From positions 124,001-188,000 of the forward strand of contig NZ_JAJFAX010000006.1 in assembly GCF_019710475.1 (NCBI RefSeq): a stretch of DNA of 64,000 nucleotides, in the 5' to 3' direction. The notes under the pieces were generated by a model. The model was not told the origin of the DNA and did not search any database. It worked only from the letters and a program-made list of their open reading frames with translations. Made by a program: the position numbers and the translations under genes. This stretch comes from Glycomyces sp. TRM65418. GTDB lineage: Bacteria > Actinomycetota > Actinomycetes > Mycobacteriales > Micromonosporaceae. How positions within the stretch are numbered: the stretch's first letter is position 1; every line of letters begins with the position of its first letter. Positions 15,976 to 25,439 of this stretch are shown here, piece by piece.

Positions 15976-17220
15976 CTAGTTGACCCGGTTGAATTCGGCG
16001 CGGATGTCCTGGAAGGCCGTGTAGTTCGCGACGACCTCGACCGGACCCGGCGGCACCGCCGCGATCGCGGCCCGGATGTCGTCCACCACCAGGAAGTCGA
16101 CCCCGTCGACCTCCAGGCGCACGGCCAGGTCGGTGCGGCGGTCGCCCGTGACGACCACCTTGCGGCCCGCGAGCGAGGTGAAGTCCACGTCGTAGATCCA
16201 GGACGTGTCGAAGCCGTCGACCTCGCGGGCGTTCAGTGACAGCACCACCGGCGGGTTCGGGTCGATCATGTCGAACGACTCGAGCCACCCGGCCGGGTTC
16301 TTCGCCAGCAGCAGCCGCAGGTGGCGGCCCTCCCGCTCGACCTTCGCGTACCGCCCGGCCACCGAGGCGACCTCCGACAGCCGCGGCGCGGCCTGCGCCG
16401 GGTCGACCCCGAACAGGCTCGCGATGGCCAGGGCGGTCGCGGCGTTGGCGCGGTTCACGCGGCCCGGCAGCTGCAGGTTCAGCTCGTAGCGGCGACCGTC
16501 GGGACCCACCACGGCCTCGCCCTGCTGCGCCACCGACCACTGCGGGCTCGGCCGGTTGAGGCCGCAGTTGGTGCAGCGCCAGAACTCGCCGAAGCGGTCG
16601 AGGTGCGAGCCGCAGTTGGGGCAGATCGCCGAGTCCGCGGTCCAGCTCTGGCCCGCCGCGACCCACACGACGCGCTGGCAGACCGAGGCGGCCCACACGA
16701 TGAGCGGGTCGTCGGCGTTCGCGACGACCGTGGTCTGCGCGGCCGAGGCCTGCAGGGTCTGGCGCCACTTCGCGGCGAGCGCGGTGACCTCCATGGCCCG
16801 GTCGAGCTGGTCGCGCGAGAGGTTCAGCAGGGCCACGACCTTCGGGCTCGCCGCGTCCAGCAGCTGCCCCAGGTAGTGCTCGTCGCATTCGAGCGCGGCG
16901 TACTCGGCCTTCGGCGCCTTCGCGAGCGCGGTCGTGTGCCCGGTGGGCATGTTCGCGCCGAACGAGTTCGTGGCGACCTTCCCGATCGCCTCGATGGCGG
17001 CCGTGGTGAACCGGGTCGTCGTGGTCTTGCCGTTGGTGCCGGAGATGAGCACGACGTGGCGGCCCTCGGCCAGCAGTTCCAGCAGCCTCGGTTCGACGAT
17101 CAACCCGACGCGCCCGCCGATCACCGAGCCGTCGCCCCGGCCCGTGGCACGTGAGAGCGCGGCCGCGGTCCTGAGGAGCGTGGTGGCGAATTTCGCGCGT
17201 GGGGTCAGATTCGCGCTCAT
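15976..17220 (-). CDS. murT: MurT, Mur-ligase-like subunit of lipid II isoglutaminyl synthase
   Basis: 414 residues. The Mur-ligase P-loop GTNGKTTTT is at 61-69 and the MurT-specific zinc ribbon uses Cys200, Cys203, Cys216 and Cys219. The C-terminal DUF1727 region, ending AFQDIRAEFNRVN, contacts GatD. The complex converts D-Glu to D-isoglutamine in the peptidoglycan stem. ATG 17220 is chosen because homology starts there; the upstream 14 codons are low-complexity. Only a weak purine-rich segment precedes it. The promoter probably lies at 17250-17280 on the minus strand, where CATAGT could be a -10 box. Confidence 0.93.
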   Translation of the reverse strand: MSANLTPRAKFATTLLRTAAALSRATGRGDGSVIGGRVGLIVEPRLLELLAEGRHVVLISGTNGKTTTTRFTTAAIEAIGKVATNSFGANMPTGHTTALAKAPKAEYAALECDEHYLGQLLDAASPKVVALLNLSRDQLDRAMEVTALAAKWRQTLQASAAQTTVVANADDPLIVWAASVCQRVVWVAAGQSWTADSAICPNCGSHLDRFGEFWRCTNCGLNRPSPQWSVAQQGEAVVGPDGRRYELNLQLPGRVNRANAATALAIASLFGVDPAQAAPRLSEVASVAGRYAKVEREGRHLRLLLAKNPAGWLESFDMIDPNPPVVLSLNAREVDGFDTSWIYDVDFTSLAGRKVVVTGDRRTDLAVRLEVDGVDFLVVDDIRAAIAAVPPGPVEVVANYTAFQDIRAEFNRVN

Positions 17221-17827
17221 GCGGGCTCGCTTTCGGCTTGATCGGACGCAACGACTATGCACAAGAGTTTGTCACATGGCCGCCTGAACCCGTGATGAGC
17301 TGCCCTGAGCGTGAGCTGTCCTCCTCGGCGGTGCGTGCGAGTCGTGAATCGCCCCAGACCACGCGAGGAGGCGCAGCGATGAACGCCGATGCGCCCGCGG
17401 CGCCGCCGCCGCGGACCGCTGCGCGCCGAGCCGAGGGACCCGCTCGCCGGCGTCGCCGCAACCGCGACCCGCCGGGAGAAGGGGACGACTCGCGGACCGC
17501 CGGAGGCCGCGGCCCGTTCCGACCGGCTCACGGTTCGCGCGCCTCGCCGGCCCTCCTCCGCCGCCCGCTCCCCACGGCCCTCCACGCGTCACTCCACAGT
17601 GACCGCACGTGCGCGCAGGGTGCCCGCGCCCGTCGCCCTGCGTGCCCGTGCCGTGGCCCGAAGCGCGATCGGCTTGCGCCGCTTACTGCTCATAGGAGTA
17701 AACAACGAATGAAGCTCATCTTTAGTGACCCTTGTTGCGCACTCGTCACTCCACTGTCCTCCACCAACCTTGACCAGCCGCTTCGCCACGCCCACCACGA
17801 ATGTCGCGCGGAAACAACCCCCAAGGG
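17221..17827. other. 607-bp intergenic region between murT and the MraZ operator, no supported gene
   Basis: It holds divergent promoter functions at its ends. An ATG at 17379 has a strong GAGGAG site, but its frame has no stop before the end of rsmH at 19349 and gives Arg/Pro/Ala-rich low-complexity sequence. A second frame, 17389-17712 (107 codons), ends normally but is equally arginine-rich and unrecognised. I do not call either as a gene. The last 100 bp (17700-17820) are relatively AT-rich. Confidence 0.5.
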
Positions 17828-17862
17828 TGGGGGAGAGTGGAGTAAGGTGGGGCGCAATGGCG
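17828..17862 (+). promoter_or_regulatory. MraZ operator and mraZ promoter (four direct repeats)
   Basis: TGGGG (17828), TGGAG (17838), TGGGG (17848) and TGGCG (17858) recur with an exact 10-bp period and 5-bp spacers, matching the known MraZ-binding pattern TGGGN-N5-TGGGN. The likely -10 box TAAGGT (17843-17848) lies between repeats 2 and 3, so MraZ binding would block RNA polymerase. A GC hairpin (GGCGGGGC/GCCCCGCC, 17859-17878) follows in the mRNA leader. Confidence 0.85.
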
Positions 17863-17928
17863 GGGCCGGAGCCCCGCCTACGCGGTCGGAGCGGCCGCGC
17901 AGCCTGAAAGTCACGGGGGGTGGCGCCG

Positions 17929-18360
17929 ATGTTCCTCGGTACCCACACCCCGCGCCTGGACGACAAGGGCCGCGTCATCCTCCCCGCGAAGTTCAGGGAA
18001 GGACTGGCGGAAGGAGTCGTCATCACCAAGGGCCAGGAACGCTGTCTGTACGTGTTCCCCGAAGCGGAGTTCACGCGCATCGCCGAAGCGCTCCAACAGG
18101 CTCCCATGTCGAGCAAGACCGCCCGCGCCTACAGCCGCGTGTTCTTCGCCTCGGCCCACGACGAGGTCCCGGACAAGCAGGGCCGCGTCACGATCCCCCC
18201 GCGGTTGCGCGAGTACGCCGGCCTCGACCGCGACCTCGCGGTCATCGGCGCCTCCAACCGCGTGGAGATCTGGAACTCCCGGACCTGGGACGACTACCTG
18301 GAGGCCTCCGAGGAGGCCTTCGCCGACATCGAAGAGGGCGACCTGCCCGAAGGACTGTAG
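17929..18360 (+). CDS. mraZ: MraZ, transcriptional regulator of the division/cell-wall cluster
   Basis: 143 residues, the usual size. Two AbrB-like half domains each carry the conserved loop: [12 protein letters not shown] at 11-22 and [13 protein letters not shown] at 81-93. MraZ forms a ring and binds the TGGGN direct repeats in its own promoter, here at 17828-17862, so autoregulation is directly supported. The ATG at 17929 matches the family start [11 protein letters not shown] and has a GGGGGG site 8 nt upstream; a GTG three codons earlier is less likely. Confidence 0.95.
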   Translation: MFLGTHTPRLDDKGRVILPAKFREGLAEGVVITKGQERCLYVFPEAEFTRIAEALQQAPMSSKTARAYSRVFFASAHDEVPDKQGRVTIPPRLREYAGLDRDLAVIGASNRVEIWNSRTWDDYLEASEEAFADIEEGDLPEGL

Positions 18361-18377
18361 AGAAGGAGGTGAGCGGA

Positions 18378-19349
18378 ATGAACGACGCACCGCACGTACC
18401 CGTCATGCTCGACGAGGTGCTCGACTACCTGGCGCCCGCCGCGTCCCGGCCCGGCGCGCTGGCCGTCGACGCGACCCTCGGCGCCGGCGGGCACACCGAG
18501 GCCCTGCTGACCGCTCACCCCGGCCTCACGGTCATCGGCGTCGACCGCGACCCGACCGCGCTCGAACTCGCCTCCAAGCGCCTCGCCGACTTCGGCGACC
18601 GCTTCATCCCGGCCCGCGCCGTCTACGACGCGATCCCGGAAGTCCTGGAGGACAACGGCTTCGAGACCGCGGACGCGATCCTCTTCGACCTCGGCGTCTC
18701 CTCGATGCAGCTCGACCAGGCCGACCGCGGCTTCGCCTACAGCCAGGACGCGCCCCTGGACATGCGCATGAACCCCGACGACGACCTCACCGCCGAGATC
18801 ATCGTCAACACCTATGCGCCCGGGGAGCTCGTGCGGATCCTCCGCGTCTACGGCGAGGAGAAGTTCGCGCCGCGCGTCGTCAGCGCGATCGTGTACGCCC
18901 GCAACAAGGCCCGCATCACCTCCAGCCGCGCCCTCGCGGACCTCGTCCGGGACGCCATCCCGGCCGCGGCCCGCCGCACCGGCGGCAACCCCGCCAAACG
19001 CACGTTCCAGGCCCTGCGCATCGAGGTCAACGGCGAACTCGAGACGTGGGAGCGGGCCCTGCCCGCCGCGCTCGACCGGCTCGCCCCCGGCGGCCGCGTC
19101 GTCGTCCTGTCCTACCACTCACTGGAAGACCGCATCACCAAACAGGAGCTGGCCCGACGGGCCCACTCCACCAGCCCGGTCGGCCTCCCGGTCGACCTCC
19201 CCGGCACCGAGCCCACCTTTCGACTCCTTACGAAGAAGGCCCAGCAACCGACCCAGACCGAACTCGACCGCAATCCGCGCGCGGCGCCCGCCCGGCTCCG
19301 CGCAGCAGAACGCATCGCACCGTCCAGAGAAGCAGGAGGCGCATCATGA
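18378..19349 (+). CDS. rsmH: RsmH (MraW), 16S rRNA m4C1402 methyltransferase
   Basis: 323 residues. The SAM-binding motif DATLGAGGHT is at 31-40, followed by GVDRDPTAL, and the family hallmarks FDLGVSSMQLDQADRGFAY and LSYHSLEDRI are present. It N4-methylates C1402 of 16S rRNA. It starts at an ATG after the very strong site AAGGAGGTGA, 17 nt after mraZ, and its stop overlaps the ftsL start (ATGA). The frame is open far upstream by chance; the ribosome site and homology fix the start. Confidence 0.95.
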   Translation: MNDAPHVPVMLDEVLDYLAPAASRPGALAVDATLGAGGHTEALLTAHPGLTVIGVDRDPTALELASKRLADFGDRFIPARAVYDAIPEVLEDNGFETADAILFDLGVSSMQLDQADRGFAYSQDAPLDMRMNPDDDLTAEIIVNTYAPGELVRILRVYGEEKFAPRVVSAIVYARNKARITSSRALADLVRDAIPAAARRTGGNPAKRTFQALRIEVNGELETWERALPAALDRLAPGGRVVVLSYHSLEDRITKQELARRAHSTSPVGLPVDLPGTEPTFRLLTKKAQQPTQTELDRNPRAAPARLRAAERIAPSREAGGAS

Positions 19350-19918
19350 GCGACCAGTACCGTCGCGCTCAGGCCGACCCCGAGGAGATCATCAAGGCCG
19401 CCCGTCGCCGGGCCCGTGCCGCGTCCTCGCGTCGCCGGTCCCTCGTCGGGGACGCCGCCTCCGATGCCCCTGCCTTCGACGGCAACCTCGCCGTGCAGCC
19501 CGAGACCATACCGGTCGAGTCGCCGCCCGTCGAGGCCCCGGCCGCGCCGCAGCGCGACACCGTGGTGCTCCCGCGCACCCGCACCGAGACCAAGGCGAAG
19601 CCCGTCCCCGAGCCGGTCGAGGTGCCGCGCCCGGCGTTCGTCGGCGGCATCCTCGCGCTCGTGGTCGCCGGCATCGTCGGCCTGCTCGTGCTGAACACGG
19701 TCATCAACCGGGACGCCTACCACCTGCAGGAGCTGCGGGCCCAGGCCGGCGAACTCGACCAGACCGAGCAGGCGCTGTCCGACGAGCTGTCCCGCATGGA
19801 GATGCCGAACTACCTCCAGTCCCAGGCCGTCCTCTACGGCATGGAGCGCCCGGAGAAGGTGACCTTCCTGTACCTGCCCGGCGGCGAGACCGTCGAGGTG
19901 CCCTGGAACGAAGAGTAA
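19346..19918 (+). CDS. ftsL: FtsL-like divisome membrane protein
   Basis: 190 residues, bitopic: a cytoplasmic N-terminus of about 96 residues (Arg/Ala-rich then Pro/Glu-rich), one transmembrane helix at about 97-119, then a short coiled coil (HLQELRAQAGELDQTEQALS) and a small external tail. Sequence conservation in FtsL is low; the assignment rests on this layout and on position between rsmH and ftsI, translationally coupled to rsmH. FtsL with FtsB and FtsQ activates septal synthesis by FtsWI. Confidence 0.8.
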   Translation: MSDQYRRAQADPEEIIKAARRRARAASSRRRSLVGDAASDAPAFDGNLAVQPETIPVESPPVEAPAAPQRDTVVLPRTRTETKAKPVPEPVEVPRPAFVGGILALVVAGIVGLLVLNTVINRDAYHLQELRAQAGELDQTEQALSDELSRMEMPNYLQSQAVLYGMERPEKVTFLYLPGGETVEVPWNEE

Positions 19919-19926
19919 GGACGTCG

Positions 19927-22185
19927 ATGACCGAATCCGACCCCCGTCGACGGCGCGACCCCTCCTCGATCAGCCGGGCGCGTCGTTACACGCCTCGCGG
20001 GCGGACCGTCCGCGAGGCGGCGGAGGGGCCCGAGGACAACCGGGCCCGCGAGAACGGGGCGCGCGACCGCGAGGCCGCGCGCCGCGAGCGCAATCGGACG
20101 GCGAAACAGCACGAGACCGACGACCTCGCGGCGCTCCGGCGCCGCGAGGCCGCGGCCCGCTCACGCGAGCGACGCCTGCGCGAGACCGGCACGATACCGC
20201 CCGAACCGCGCACGCCCCGAACCCAATCGAAGGCCACGACCTCCCGCGCCACCGGCTCCGTGAAATCGGAGCCGGTGCGGCGCACCGGGACCGTGCGCAC
20301 GTCCACGACCCGGCGCACCGGCACGGTGAAGCCGCAGCGCCGAGGCGCGCCCCGGCGGACGGGCCGTGCCGGCGGGCCGGCGCCGGTCCGGCCGCTGCCG
20401 AGCCTGCCGCGCCTGGGCAACCCGTCGCGGCGCCTGCGCATGGCCGCGGCCTTCGTGATGATCCTGCTGATCGTCTCGGGCGGGCGGCTCGTGCAGCTGC
20501 AGATCACCGACTCGGCCGCGTACGCGGCGGACGCGCTCAACCAGCGCCTGACCACCGAGCCGCTCCCGGCCGAGCGCGGATCCATCATGGACCGCAACGG
20601 CAACCGCCTCGCCTACTCGATCGAGGCGAACTACATCGCGGTGGACCCGGCGATGGTCAAAAGCGACCCGGCGCAGCTGGCGGCGACCCTGGCGCAGCTG
20701 CTGGGCCGACCGGCGTCCGAACTGGAGCCGCTCATCGCGACCGAGCAGACCCCCCAAGGCGAGGACATCCGCTTCGTGTACCTGCAGCGCGGCGTCGACC
20801 TCGCGATCGGCGACGAGATCCGCGAGCTGGAGGACCCCGGCCTCATCATCGGCGACGACGAGCGCCGCGTCGTGCCCGGACACGACTTGGCGGCCAACGT
20901 CATCGGCTTCACCGGCGGCGACGAGGGCGAGGGCCTCGGCGGCCTGGAGGCCGCCTACGACACGTGGCTCTCCGGTACCGACGGCTCGGTCTCCTACGAG
21001 CGCAGCCAGACCGGTCAGCCGATTCCGGGCGCGTTCTACCGCGAGGAGGAGGCGGTGCCGGGCAAAGGCATCCAGCTGACCCTCGACGCCGACCTCCAGT
21101 TCCAGGTGCAGAAGATCCTCGAGGCCACGGTCACCGAGCACGACGCCGAATTCGGCTCGGCGATGGTGATGGAGGTCGGGACCGGCGAGATGCTGGCGAT
21201 GGCCTCGACCCCGACGTACGACGCGGCCAATCCGTTCGAAGTGGACGACACCGAGGCCTACCGCGACTACGGCACGCAGGCCACGGTCGACCCCGGTTCG
21301 ATCCACAAGGCGATCGTGTTCGCCGCCGCGCTCGAAGAGGGCTGCATCGAGGCCGACGGGACGATGGCCGTCGAGCAGTCGATCAACAAGGGCGGGGTCT
21401 GGTACGAGGACGGCTACCAGCACGGCGACGCGGTGCTGAGCCTCGCCGGGATCATCGCGCAGTCCTCCAACGTGGGCACCATTCAGCTGGCCGACTGCAT
21501 CGGCAAGGAGAAGTTGTACGAGTACCAGCTGGCCTTCGGCCTCGGCGCGCCCACGGGCGTGGGCGTCGCCGGCGAGTCCTCGGGCATCCTGCAGGAGCCC
21601 GAGAACTGGTCGGGCACCTCGGAGGGTTCGGTCCCGATCGGCCACGAGGGCACCGCGACGATCATGCAGATGGCCGCCGTGTACGCCACCATCGCCAACG
21701 ACGGCGTCTGGGTGCAGCCCACCCTCGTGGACCATCTCTTGGACGCCGAAGGGAACGTCGTCGAAGGCACGCTCGACGAGGACGGCAACGTCGTCGAGGG
21801 CGAGGAGCCCGAGCCCGAGACCCGCCAGGTGATCTCGGCGGAGACCGCCCGGAACCTCCAGTACCTGCTGCAGGCCCCCATCGCGGCCGAGACCGGCACA
21901 GGTCGCAACGCCCAGCTGGAGAACTACCACCTGGCCGGGAAGACCGGCACCGGCAGCCTCGTGGTCGACGGCGAGTACGCGCCGGGCAACGTGACCTCGT
22001 TCGTGGGCTTCGCCCCGGCCGAGGACCCGCAGTACGTGGTGGCCGTCAGCGTCTACGTCCCCGGCGGCGGGGGCGGCGGTTCGACGACCGGCGAGGCGTT
22101 CAAGGAGATCAACGAGTTCGCGTTGGGCTACTTCGGCGTTCGCCCCGCGACCGAGCCGGCCCCGGCGTTCGACATATGGGGATGA
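19927..22185 (+). CDS. ftsI: FtsI/PBP3, septal peptidoglycan transpeptidase
   Basis: 752 residues, long for FtsI because of an arginine-rich cytoplasmic N-terminus of about 170 residues before the single membrane helix (about 172-188). Then comes the PBP dimerisation domain (AERGSIMDRNGNRLA) and the transpeptidase domain with the active-site S458-I-H-K461, S513-S-N515 and K672-T-G674. It crosslinks septal peptidoglycan and is a beta-lactam target. The gene starts 8 nt after ftsL. Unusually, murE/murF/mraY do not follow; the cluster ends here. Confidence 0.93.
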   Translation: MTESDPRRRRDPSSISRARRYTPRGRTVREAAEGPEDNRARENGARDREAARRERNRTAKQHETDDLAALRRREAAARSRERRLRETGTIPPEPRTPRTQSKATTSRATGSVKSEPVRRTGTVRTSTTRRTGTVKPQRRGAPRRTGRAGGPAPVRPLPSLPRLGNPSRRLRMAAAFVMILLIVSGGRLVQLQITDSAAYAADALNQRLTTEPLPAERGSIMDRNGNRLAYSIEANYIAVDPAMVKSDPAQLAATLAQLLGRPASELEPLIATEQTPQGEDIRFVYLQRGVDLAIGDEIRELEDPGLIIGDDERRVVPGHDLAANVIGFTGGDEGEGLGGLEAAYDTWLSGTDGSVSYERSQTGQPIPGAFYREEEAVPGKGIQLTLDADLQFQVQKILEATVTEHDAEFGSAMVMEVGTGEMLAMASTPTYDAANPFEVDDTEAYRDYGTQATVDPGSIHKAIVFAAALEEGCIEADGTMAVEQSINKGGVWYEDGYQHGDAVLSLAGIIAQSSNVGTIQLADCIGKEKLYEYQLAFGLGAPTGVGVAGESSGILQEPENWSGTSEGSVPIGHEGTATIMQMAAVYATIANDGVWVQPTLVDHLLDAEGNVVEGTLDEDGNVVEGEEPEPETRQVISAETARNLQYLLQAPIAAETGTGRNAQLENYHLAGKTGTGSLVVDGEYAPGNVTSFVGFAPAEDPQYVVAVSVYVPGGGGGGSTTGEAFKEINEFALGYFGVRPATEPAPAFDIWG

Positions 22186-22274
22186 GGCGCGGCGCGGCGG
22201 TTCGGCCCCGGCCGGGGCGTGGAGTCGCGGCGGGACATGACGGGATGACGGGCATGGGAATGGGACGCCGCGCA

Positions 22275-22430
22275 GCCGCTCCGGTTCGGGGTGTGGGTGG
22301 GGCGACGGGTGCGGGAATGTGGCGCGGCGTGGCCGCTCCGGTTCGGGGTGTGGGTGGGGCGACGGGTGCGGGAATGTGGCGCGGCGTGGCCGCTCCGGTT
22401 CGGGGTGTGGGTGGGGCGACGGGTGCGGGG
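22275..22430. repeat. 57-bp tandem repeat, about 2.7 copies
   Basis: Units start at 22275, 22332 and 22389 with an exact 57-bp period; each contains CCGGTTCGGGGTGTGGGTGG. The third copy matches for about 41 bases. The first unit's left flank (22261-22274) is a diverged extension. The array fills the 338-bp gap between ftsI and the PAC2 gene. Because 57 is a multiple of 3, frames on both strands stay open through it, but with low-complexity Gly/Arg or Pro/Ala peptides, so it is not called coding. Confidence 0.92.
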
Positions 22431-22485
22431 GTGACGATCCCCCGAAGTTCTGCCCGAGGGGGAATCCGGGGTCGGCGTGCGGCGT

Positions 22486-22491
22486 TAGCAT
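22486..22491 (+). promoter_or_regulatory. -10 box of the PAC2 gene promoter
   Basis: TAGCAT lies 32 nt before the TTG start of the PAC2 gene, just after the 57-bp repeat array. The intervening leader carries the ribosome site AGAAGGAG. Confidence 0.45.
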
Positions 22492-22523
22492 CGAAGGCGT
22501 CAAGGAAGAAGGAGCCGATTGTT

Positions 22524-23435
22524 TTGAACGTTGACCCTTGGGCACTGTGTGAAGTCCTCGCCGAACCCGCGGATGCGCAGGGCGCCGTGCTGCTGCACTT
22601 CCTCGACGGGTTCATGGACGCGGGGCAGGCGGGCCGCGGGGTCGTCGACCACCTGTTCAAGACCTGCGAGCACACGCCGGTCGCGTCCTTCGACGTGGAC
22701 CAGCTCATCGACTACCGATCCCGGCGGCCCAACCTGACGTTCTCGATCGACCGCTGGGCCGACTTCGAGGCCCCGCAGCTGGTCGTCTACCTGATGCGCG
22801 ACGCCTCCGACAAACCGTTCCTGCTCATGACCGGCCCCGAACCCGATTTCGCGTGGGAGCGGTTCGTGGACGCGGTGGAGGACCTGATCGAGCACTGGCA
22901 CGTGCCGCTCACCCTGGGCTTCCAGGGCATCCCGATGGGCGTCCCGCACACCCGCGCCCTGGGCATGACCGTGCACGCCACGCGCCCTGAGCTGGTCTTC
23001 GACAACCGGCCGGTGTTCAACGAGGTCACGGTCCCCGGCAACGCCGCGGGGCTGCTGGAGTACCGCCTCGGCGAATCCGGCCGCGACGCGATCGGCCTCT
23101 CGGTGCACGTGCCGCATTACGTCATGCAGATGACCTACCCGGCCGGGACGATCCGGCTCCTGGAGGGCATCCGCGAGGCCACCGGTCTCGACCTGCCCTC
23201 CGACGAGGAGTTGGAACTCGAACGCGCCCAAGTGGATTCGGACATCGCCGAGCAGGTGGCCGAGTCCGAGGAGGTCGCCGACGTGGTGAAGACCCTTGAG
23301 GAGCAGTACGACTCGTTCACCGAGGCCGCCGAGACCGACGAGCTGCTCCAGGACGGTCGCATGCCCACCGCGGACGAACTCGGCGCGGCCTTCGAGTCGT
23401 TCCTCGCCGAGCGCAACAAGGGCGACGAGGACTGA
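22524..23435 (+). CDS. PAC2 family protein
   Basis: 303 residues. Segments such as LHFLDGFMDAGQAGR, FDVDQLIDYRSRRPNL and PHTRALGMTVHATR are typical of the actinobacterial PAC2 family, related to proteasome assembly chaperones. The C-terminus is an acidic coiled-coil-like tail (about 225-303). The start is taken as TTG 22524, 9 nt after AGAAGGAG; there is no ATG/GTG closer to the first conserved residues. Role unknown; proteasome links are by family name only. A strong terminator follows. Confidence 0.8.
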   Translation: MNVDPWALCEVLAEPADAQGAVLLHFLDGFMDAGQAGRGVVDHLFKTCEHTPVASFDVDQLIDYRSRRPNLTFSIDRWADFEAPQLVVYLMRDASDKPFLLMTGPEPDFAWERFVDAVEDLIEHWHVPLTLGFQGIPMGVPHTRALGMTVHATRPELVFDNRPVFNEVTVPGNAAGLLEYRLGESGRDAIGLSVHVPHYVMQMTYPAGTIRLLEGIREATGLDLPSDEELELERAQVDSDIAEQVAESEEVADVVKTLEEQYDSFTEAAETDELLQDGRMPTADELGAAFESFLAERNKGDED

Positions 23436-23443
23436 GACGCGAA

Positions 23444-23477
23444 AAAGCGGGCCGAGCCGGAAGGCTCGGCCCGCTTT
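23444..23477. terminator. Rho-independent terminator, bidirectional
   Basis: A 15-bp perfect stem (AAAGCGGGCCGAGCC with its complement), loop GGAA, flanked by A-run and T-run. It separates the convergent PAC2 and typA genes. Confidence 0.9.
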
Positions 23478-23489
23478 CGCTTGTGCCGC

Positions 23490-25373
23490 TTACACGTTGC
23501 CGTGCTTGGCGCGCGAGGCCGCGCGGCCGCGCTCCTTCTGGTCCAGGACGACCTTGCGGATGCGGACGGTCTCCGGGGTGATCTCGACGCACTCGTCGTC
23601 GCGGCAGAACTCGAGCGACTGCTCCAGCGACAGCGCGCGCGGCGGCACCACGTTCTCCGTGGAGTCGGCCGCGGCGGCGCGCATGTTGGTGAGCTTCTTC
23701 TCCTTGGTGATGTTCACGTCCATGTCGTCGGTGCGCGAGTTCTCGCCGACGATCATGCCCTCGTACACCTCGGTGCCCGGGCCCACGAACAGGACGCCGC
23801 GCTCCTGGAGGTTGATCATCGCGAAGGCGGTGACCATACCGGCCCGGTCGGCCACGAGCGAACCGTTGTTGCGGGTGCGCAGCTCGCCGAACCACGGCTC
23901 GTGCCGCTCGTAGATCGAGTGCGCGATGCCGGTGCCGCGGGTCTGCGTCAGGAACTCGGTGCGGAAGCCGATGAGGCCGCGGGAGGGCACGAGCCACTCC
24001 ATGCGGACCCAGCCGGAACCGTGGTTCGTCATGGTCTCCATGCGGCCCTTGCGGGTCGCCATGAGCTGCGTGATCGCGCCCAGGTGCTCCTCGGGGGAGT
24101 CGATGGTCATGCGCTCGACCGGCTCGTGGGTCTTGCCGTCGATCTGCTTGGTGACGACCTCGGGCTTGCCGACGGTGAGCTCGAAGCCCTCGCGGCGCAT
24201 CTGCTCGACCAGGATCGCCAGGGCCAGCTCGCCGCGGCCCTGCACCTCCCAGGCGTCGGGGCGCTCGGTCGGGAGCACCCGCAGCGAGACGTTGCCGACC
24301 AGTTCGCGGTCGAGGCGGTCCTTCACCTGGCGGGCGGTGACCTTGTGGCCCTTGCCGCCCTTGCCGACCAGCGGCGACGTGTTCGTGCCGATGGTCATCG
24401 AGATCGCGGGCTCGTCGACGGTGATGAGCGGCAGGGCGACCGGGTGCTCGGGGTCGGCGAGGGTCTCGCCGATCATGATGTCGGCGATGCCGGCGATGGC
24501 GCAGATGTCACCGGGGCCGGCCTTCTCGGCGGGCTTGCGGGTGAGCGCCTCGGTCATCATGAGCTCGGTGATGCGGACGTTCTGCTGCGAGCCGTCGCGC
24601 TTCATCCACGTGACGGTCTGGCCCTTGCGCAGCTCGCCCTCTTCGACGCGGCACAGCGCGATGCGGCCGAGGAAGTTGTCGGCGTCGAGGTTGGTGACGT
24701 GGGCCTGGAGCGGCGCGCCGGGCGTGTACTCGGGCGCGGGGACGTGCTCGATGATGGTGTCGAAGAACGGCTTGAGGTTCTCCGAGTCCTCGGGGACGGT
24801 GCCGTCCTTGGGCTTGGTCAGCGAGGCGACGCCGTCGCGGGCGCAGGCGTAGACGATCGGGAACTCGATCTGCTCCTCGTCGGCGTCCAGGTCCAGGAAC
24901 AGGTCGTAGGTCTCGTTGACGACCTCGTCGATGCGGGCGTCGGGCCGGTCGGTCTTGTTGATGCACAGGATGACCGGCAGGCGCGCGGTGAGCGCCTTGC
25001 GGAGCACGAAGCGGGTCTGGGGCAGCGGGCCCTCGGAGGCGTCGACGAGGAGCACGACCGCGTCCACCATGGACAGGCCGCGTTCGACCTCGCCGCCGAA
25101 GTCGGCGTGGCCGGGGGTGTCGATGATGTTGATGACCATCGCCGAGCCGTCGGCCGGGTTGGTGTAGTGGACCGCGGTGTTCTTCGCGAGGATCGTGATG
25201 CCCTTCTCGCGTTCCAGGTCACCGGAGTCCATGACGCGGTCGTCGACGGCGGCGCCCTCGCGGAAGGCGCCCGCCTGCTTGAGCATGGCGTCGACGAGGG
25301 TGGTCTTGCCGTGGTCGACGTGGGCGACGATGGCGATGTTGCGCAGATCAGAGCGTGTAGACACGACGACCAT
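23490..25373 (-). CDS. typA: TypA/BipA ribosome-associated GTPase
   Basis: 627 residues. GTPase motifs: AHVDHGKTT at 18-26, the EKGITI switch, [10 protein letters not shown] and NKTD. BipA-specific features follow: [20 protein letters not shown] in the EF-G domain III-like region and the C-terminal domain with [19 protein letters not shown]. BipA binds 70S ribosomes and aids 50S assembly under stress. The start is uncertain: ATG 25373, or GTG 25364, which lies 7 nt after the minus-strand box GACAAT and would give a leaderless mRNA beginning MSTRSDLRN. Confidence 0.95.
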   Translation of the reverse strand: MVVVSTRSDLRNIAIVAHVDHGKTTLVDAMLKQAGAFREGAAVDDRVMDSGDLEREKGITILAKNTAVHYTNPADGSAMVINIIDTPGHADFGGEVERGLSMVDAVVLLVDASEGPLPQTRFVLRKALTARLPVILCINKTDRPDARIDEVVNETYDLFLDLDADEEQIEFPIVYACARDGVASLTKPKDGTVPEDSENLKPFFDTIIEHVPAPEYTPGAPLQAHVTNLDADNFLGRIALCRVEEGELRKGQTVTWMKRDGSQQNVRITELMMTEALTRKPAEKAGPGDICAIAGIADIMIGETLADPEHPVALPLITVDEPAISMTIGTNTSPLVGKGGKGHKVTARQVKDRLDRELVGNVSLRVLPTERPDAWEVQGRGELALAILVEQMRREGFELTVGKPEVVTKQIDGKTHEPVERMTIDSPEEHLGAITQLMATRKGRMETMTNHGSGWVRMEWLVPSRGLIGFRTEFLTQTRGTGIAHSIYERHEPWFGELRTRNNGSLVADRAGMVTAFAMINLQERGVLFVGPGTEVYEGMIVGENSRTDDMDVNITKEKKLTNMRAAAADSTENVVPPRALSLEQSLEFCRDDECVEITPETVRIRKVVLDQKERGRAASRAKHGNV

Positions 25374-25439
25374 TGTCGCCTAAGCACGAGACCGACCTGG
25401 CGTCAACCCAGGTGATCGCGGACACCGGTGAGACGGCTC

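Noticed and set aside
17379-17712. Candidate genes between murT and mraZ (ATG 17379 with GAGGAG; ATG 17389)
   Set aside because: The first frame has no stop before the end of rsmH; both give Arg/Pro-rich sequence without any recognisable domain.
20161-22545. Long antisense frame across ftsI and the 57-bp repeat
   Set aside because: Its repeated PHPHPEPERPRRA peptide is only the repeat read backwards; ftsI on the plus strand has all catalytic motifs.
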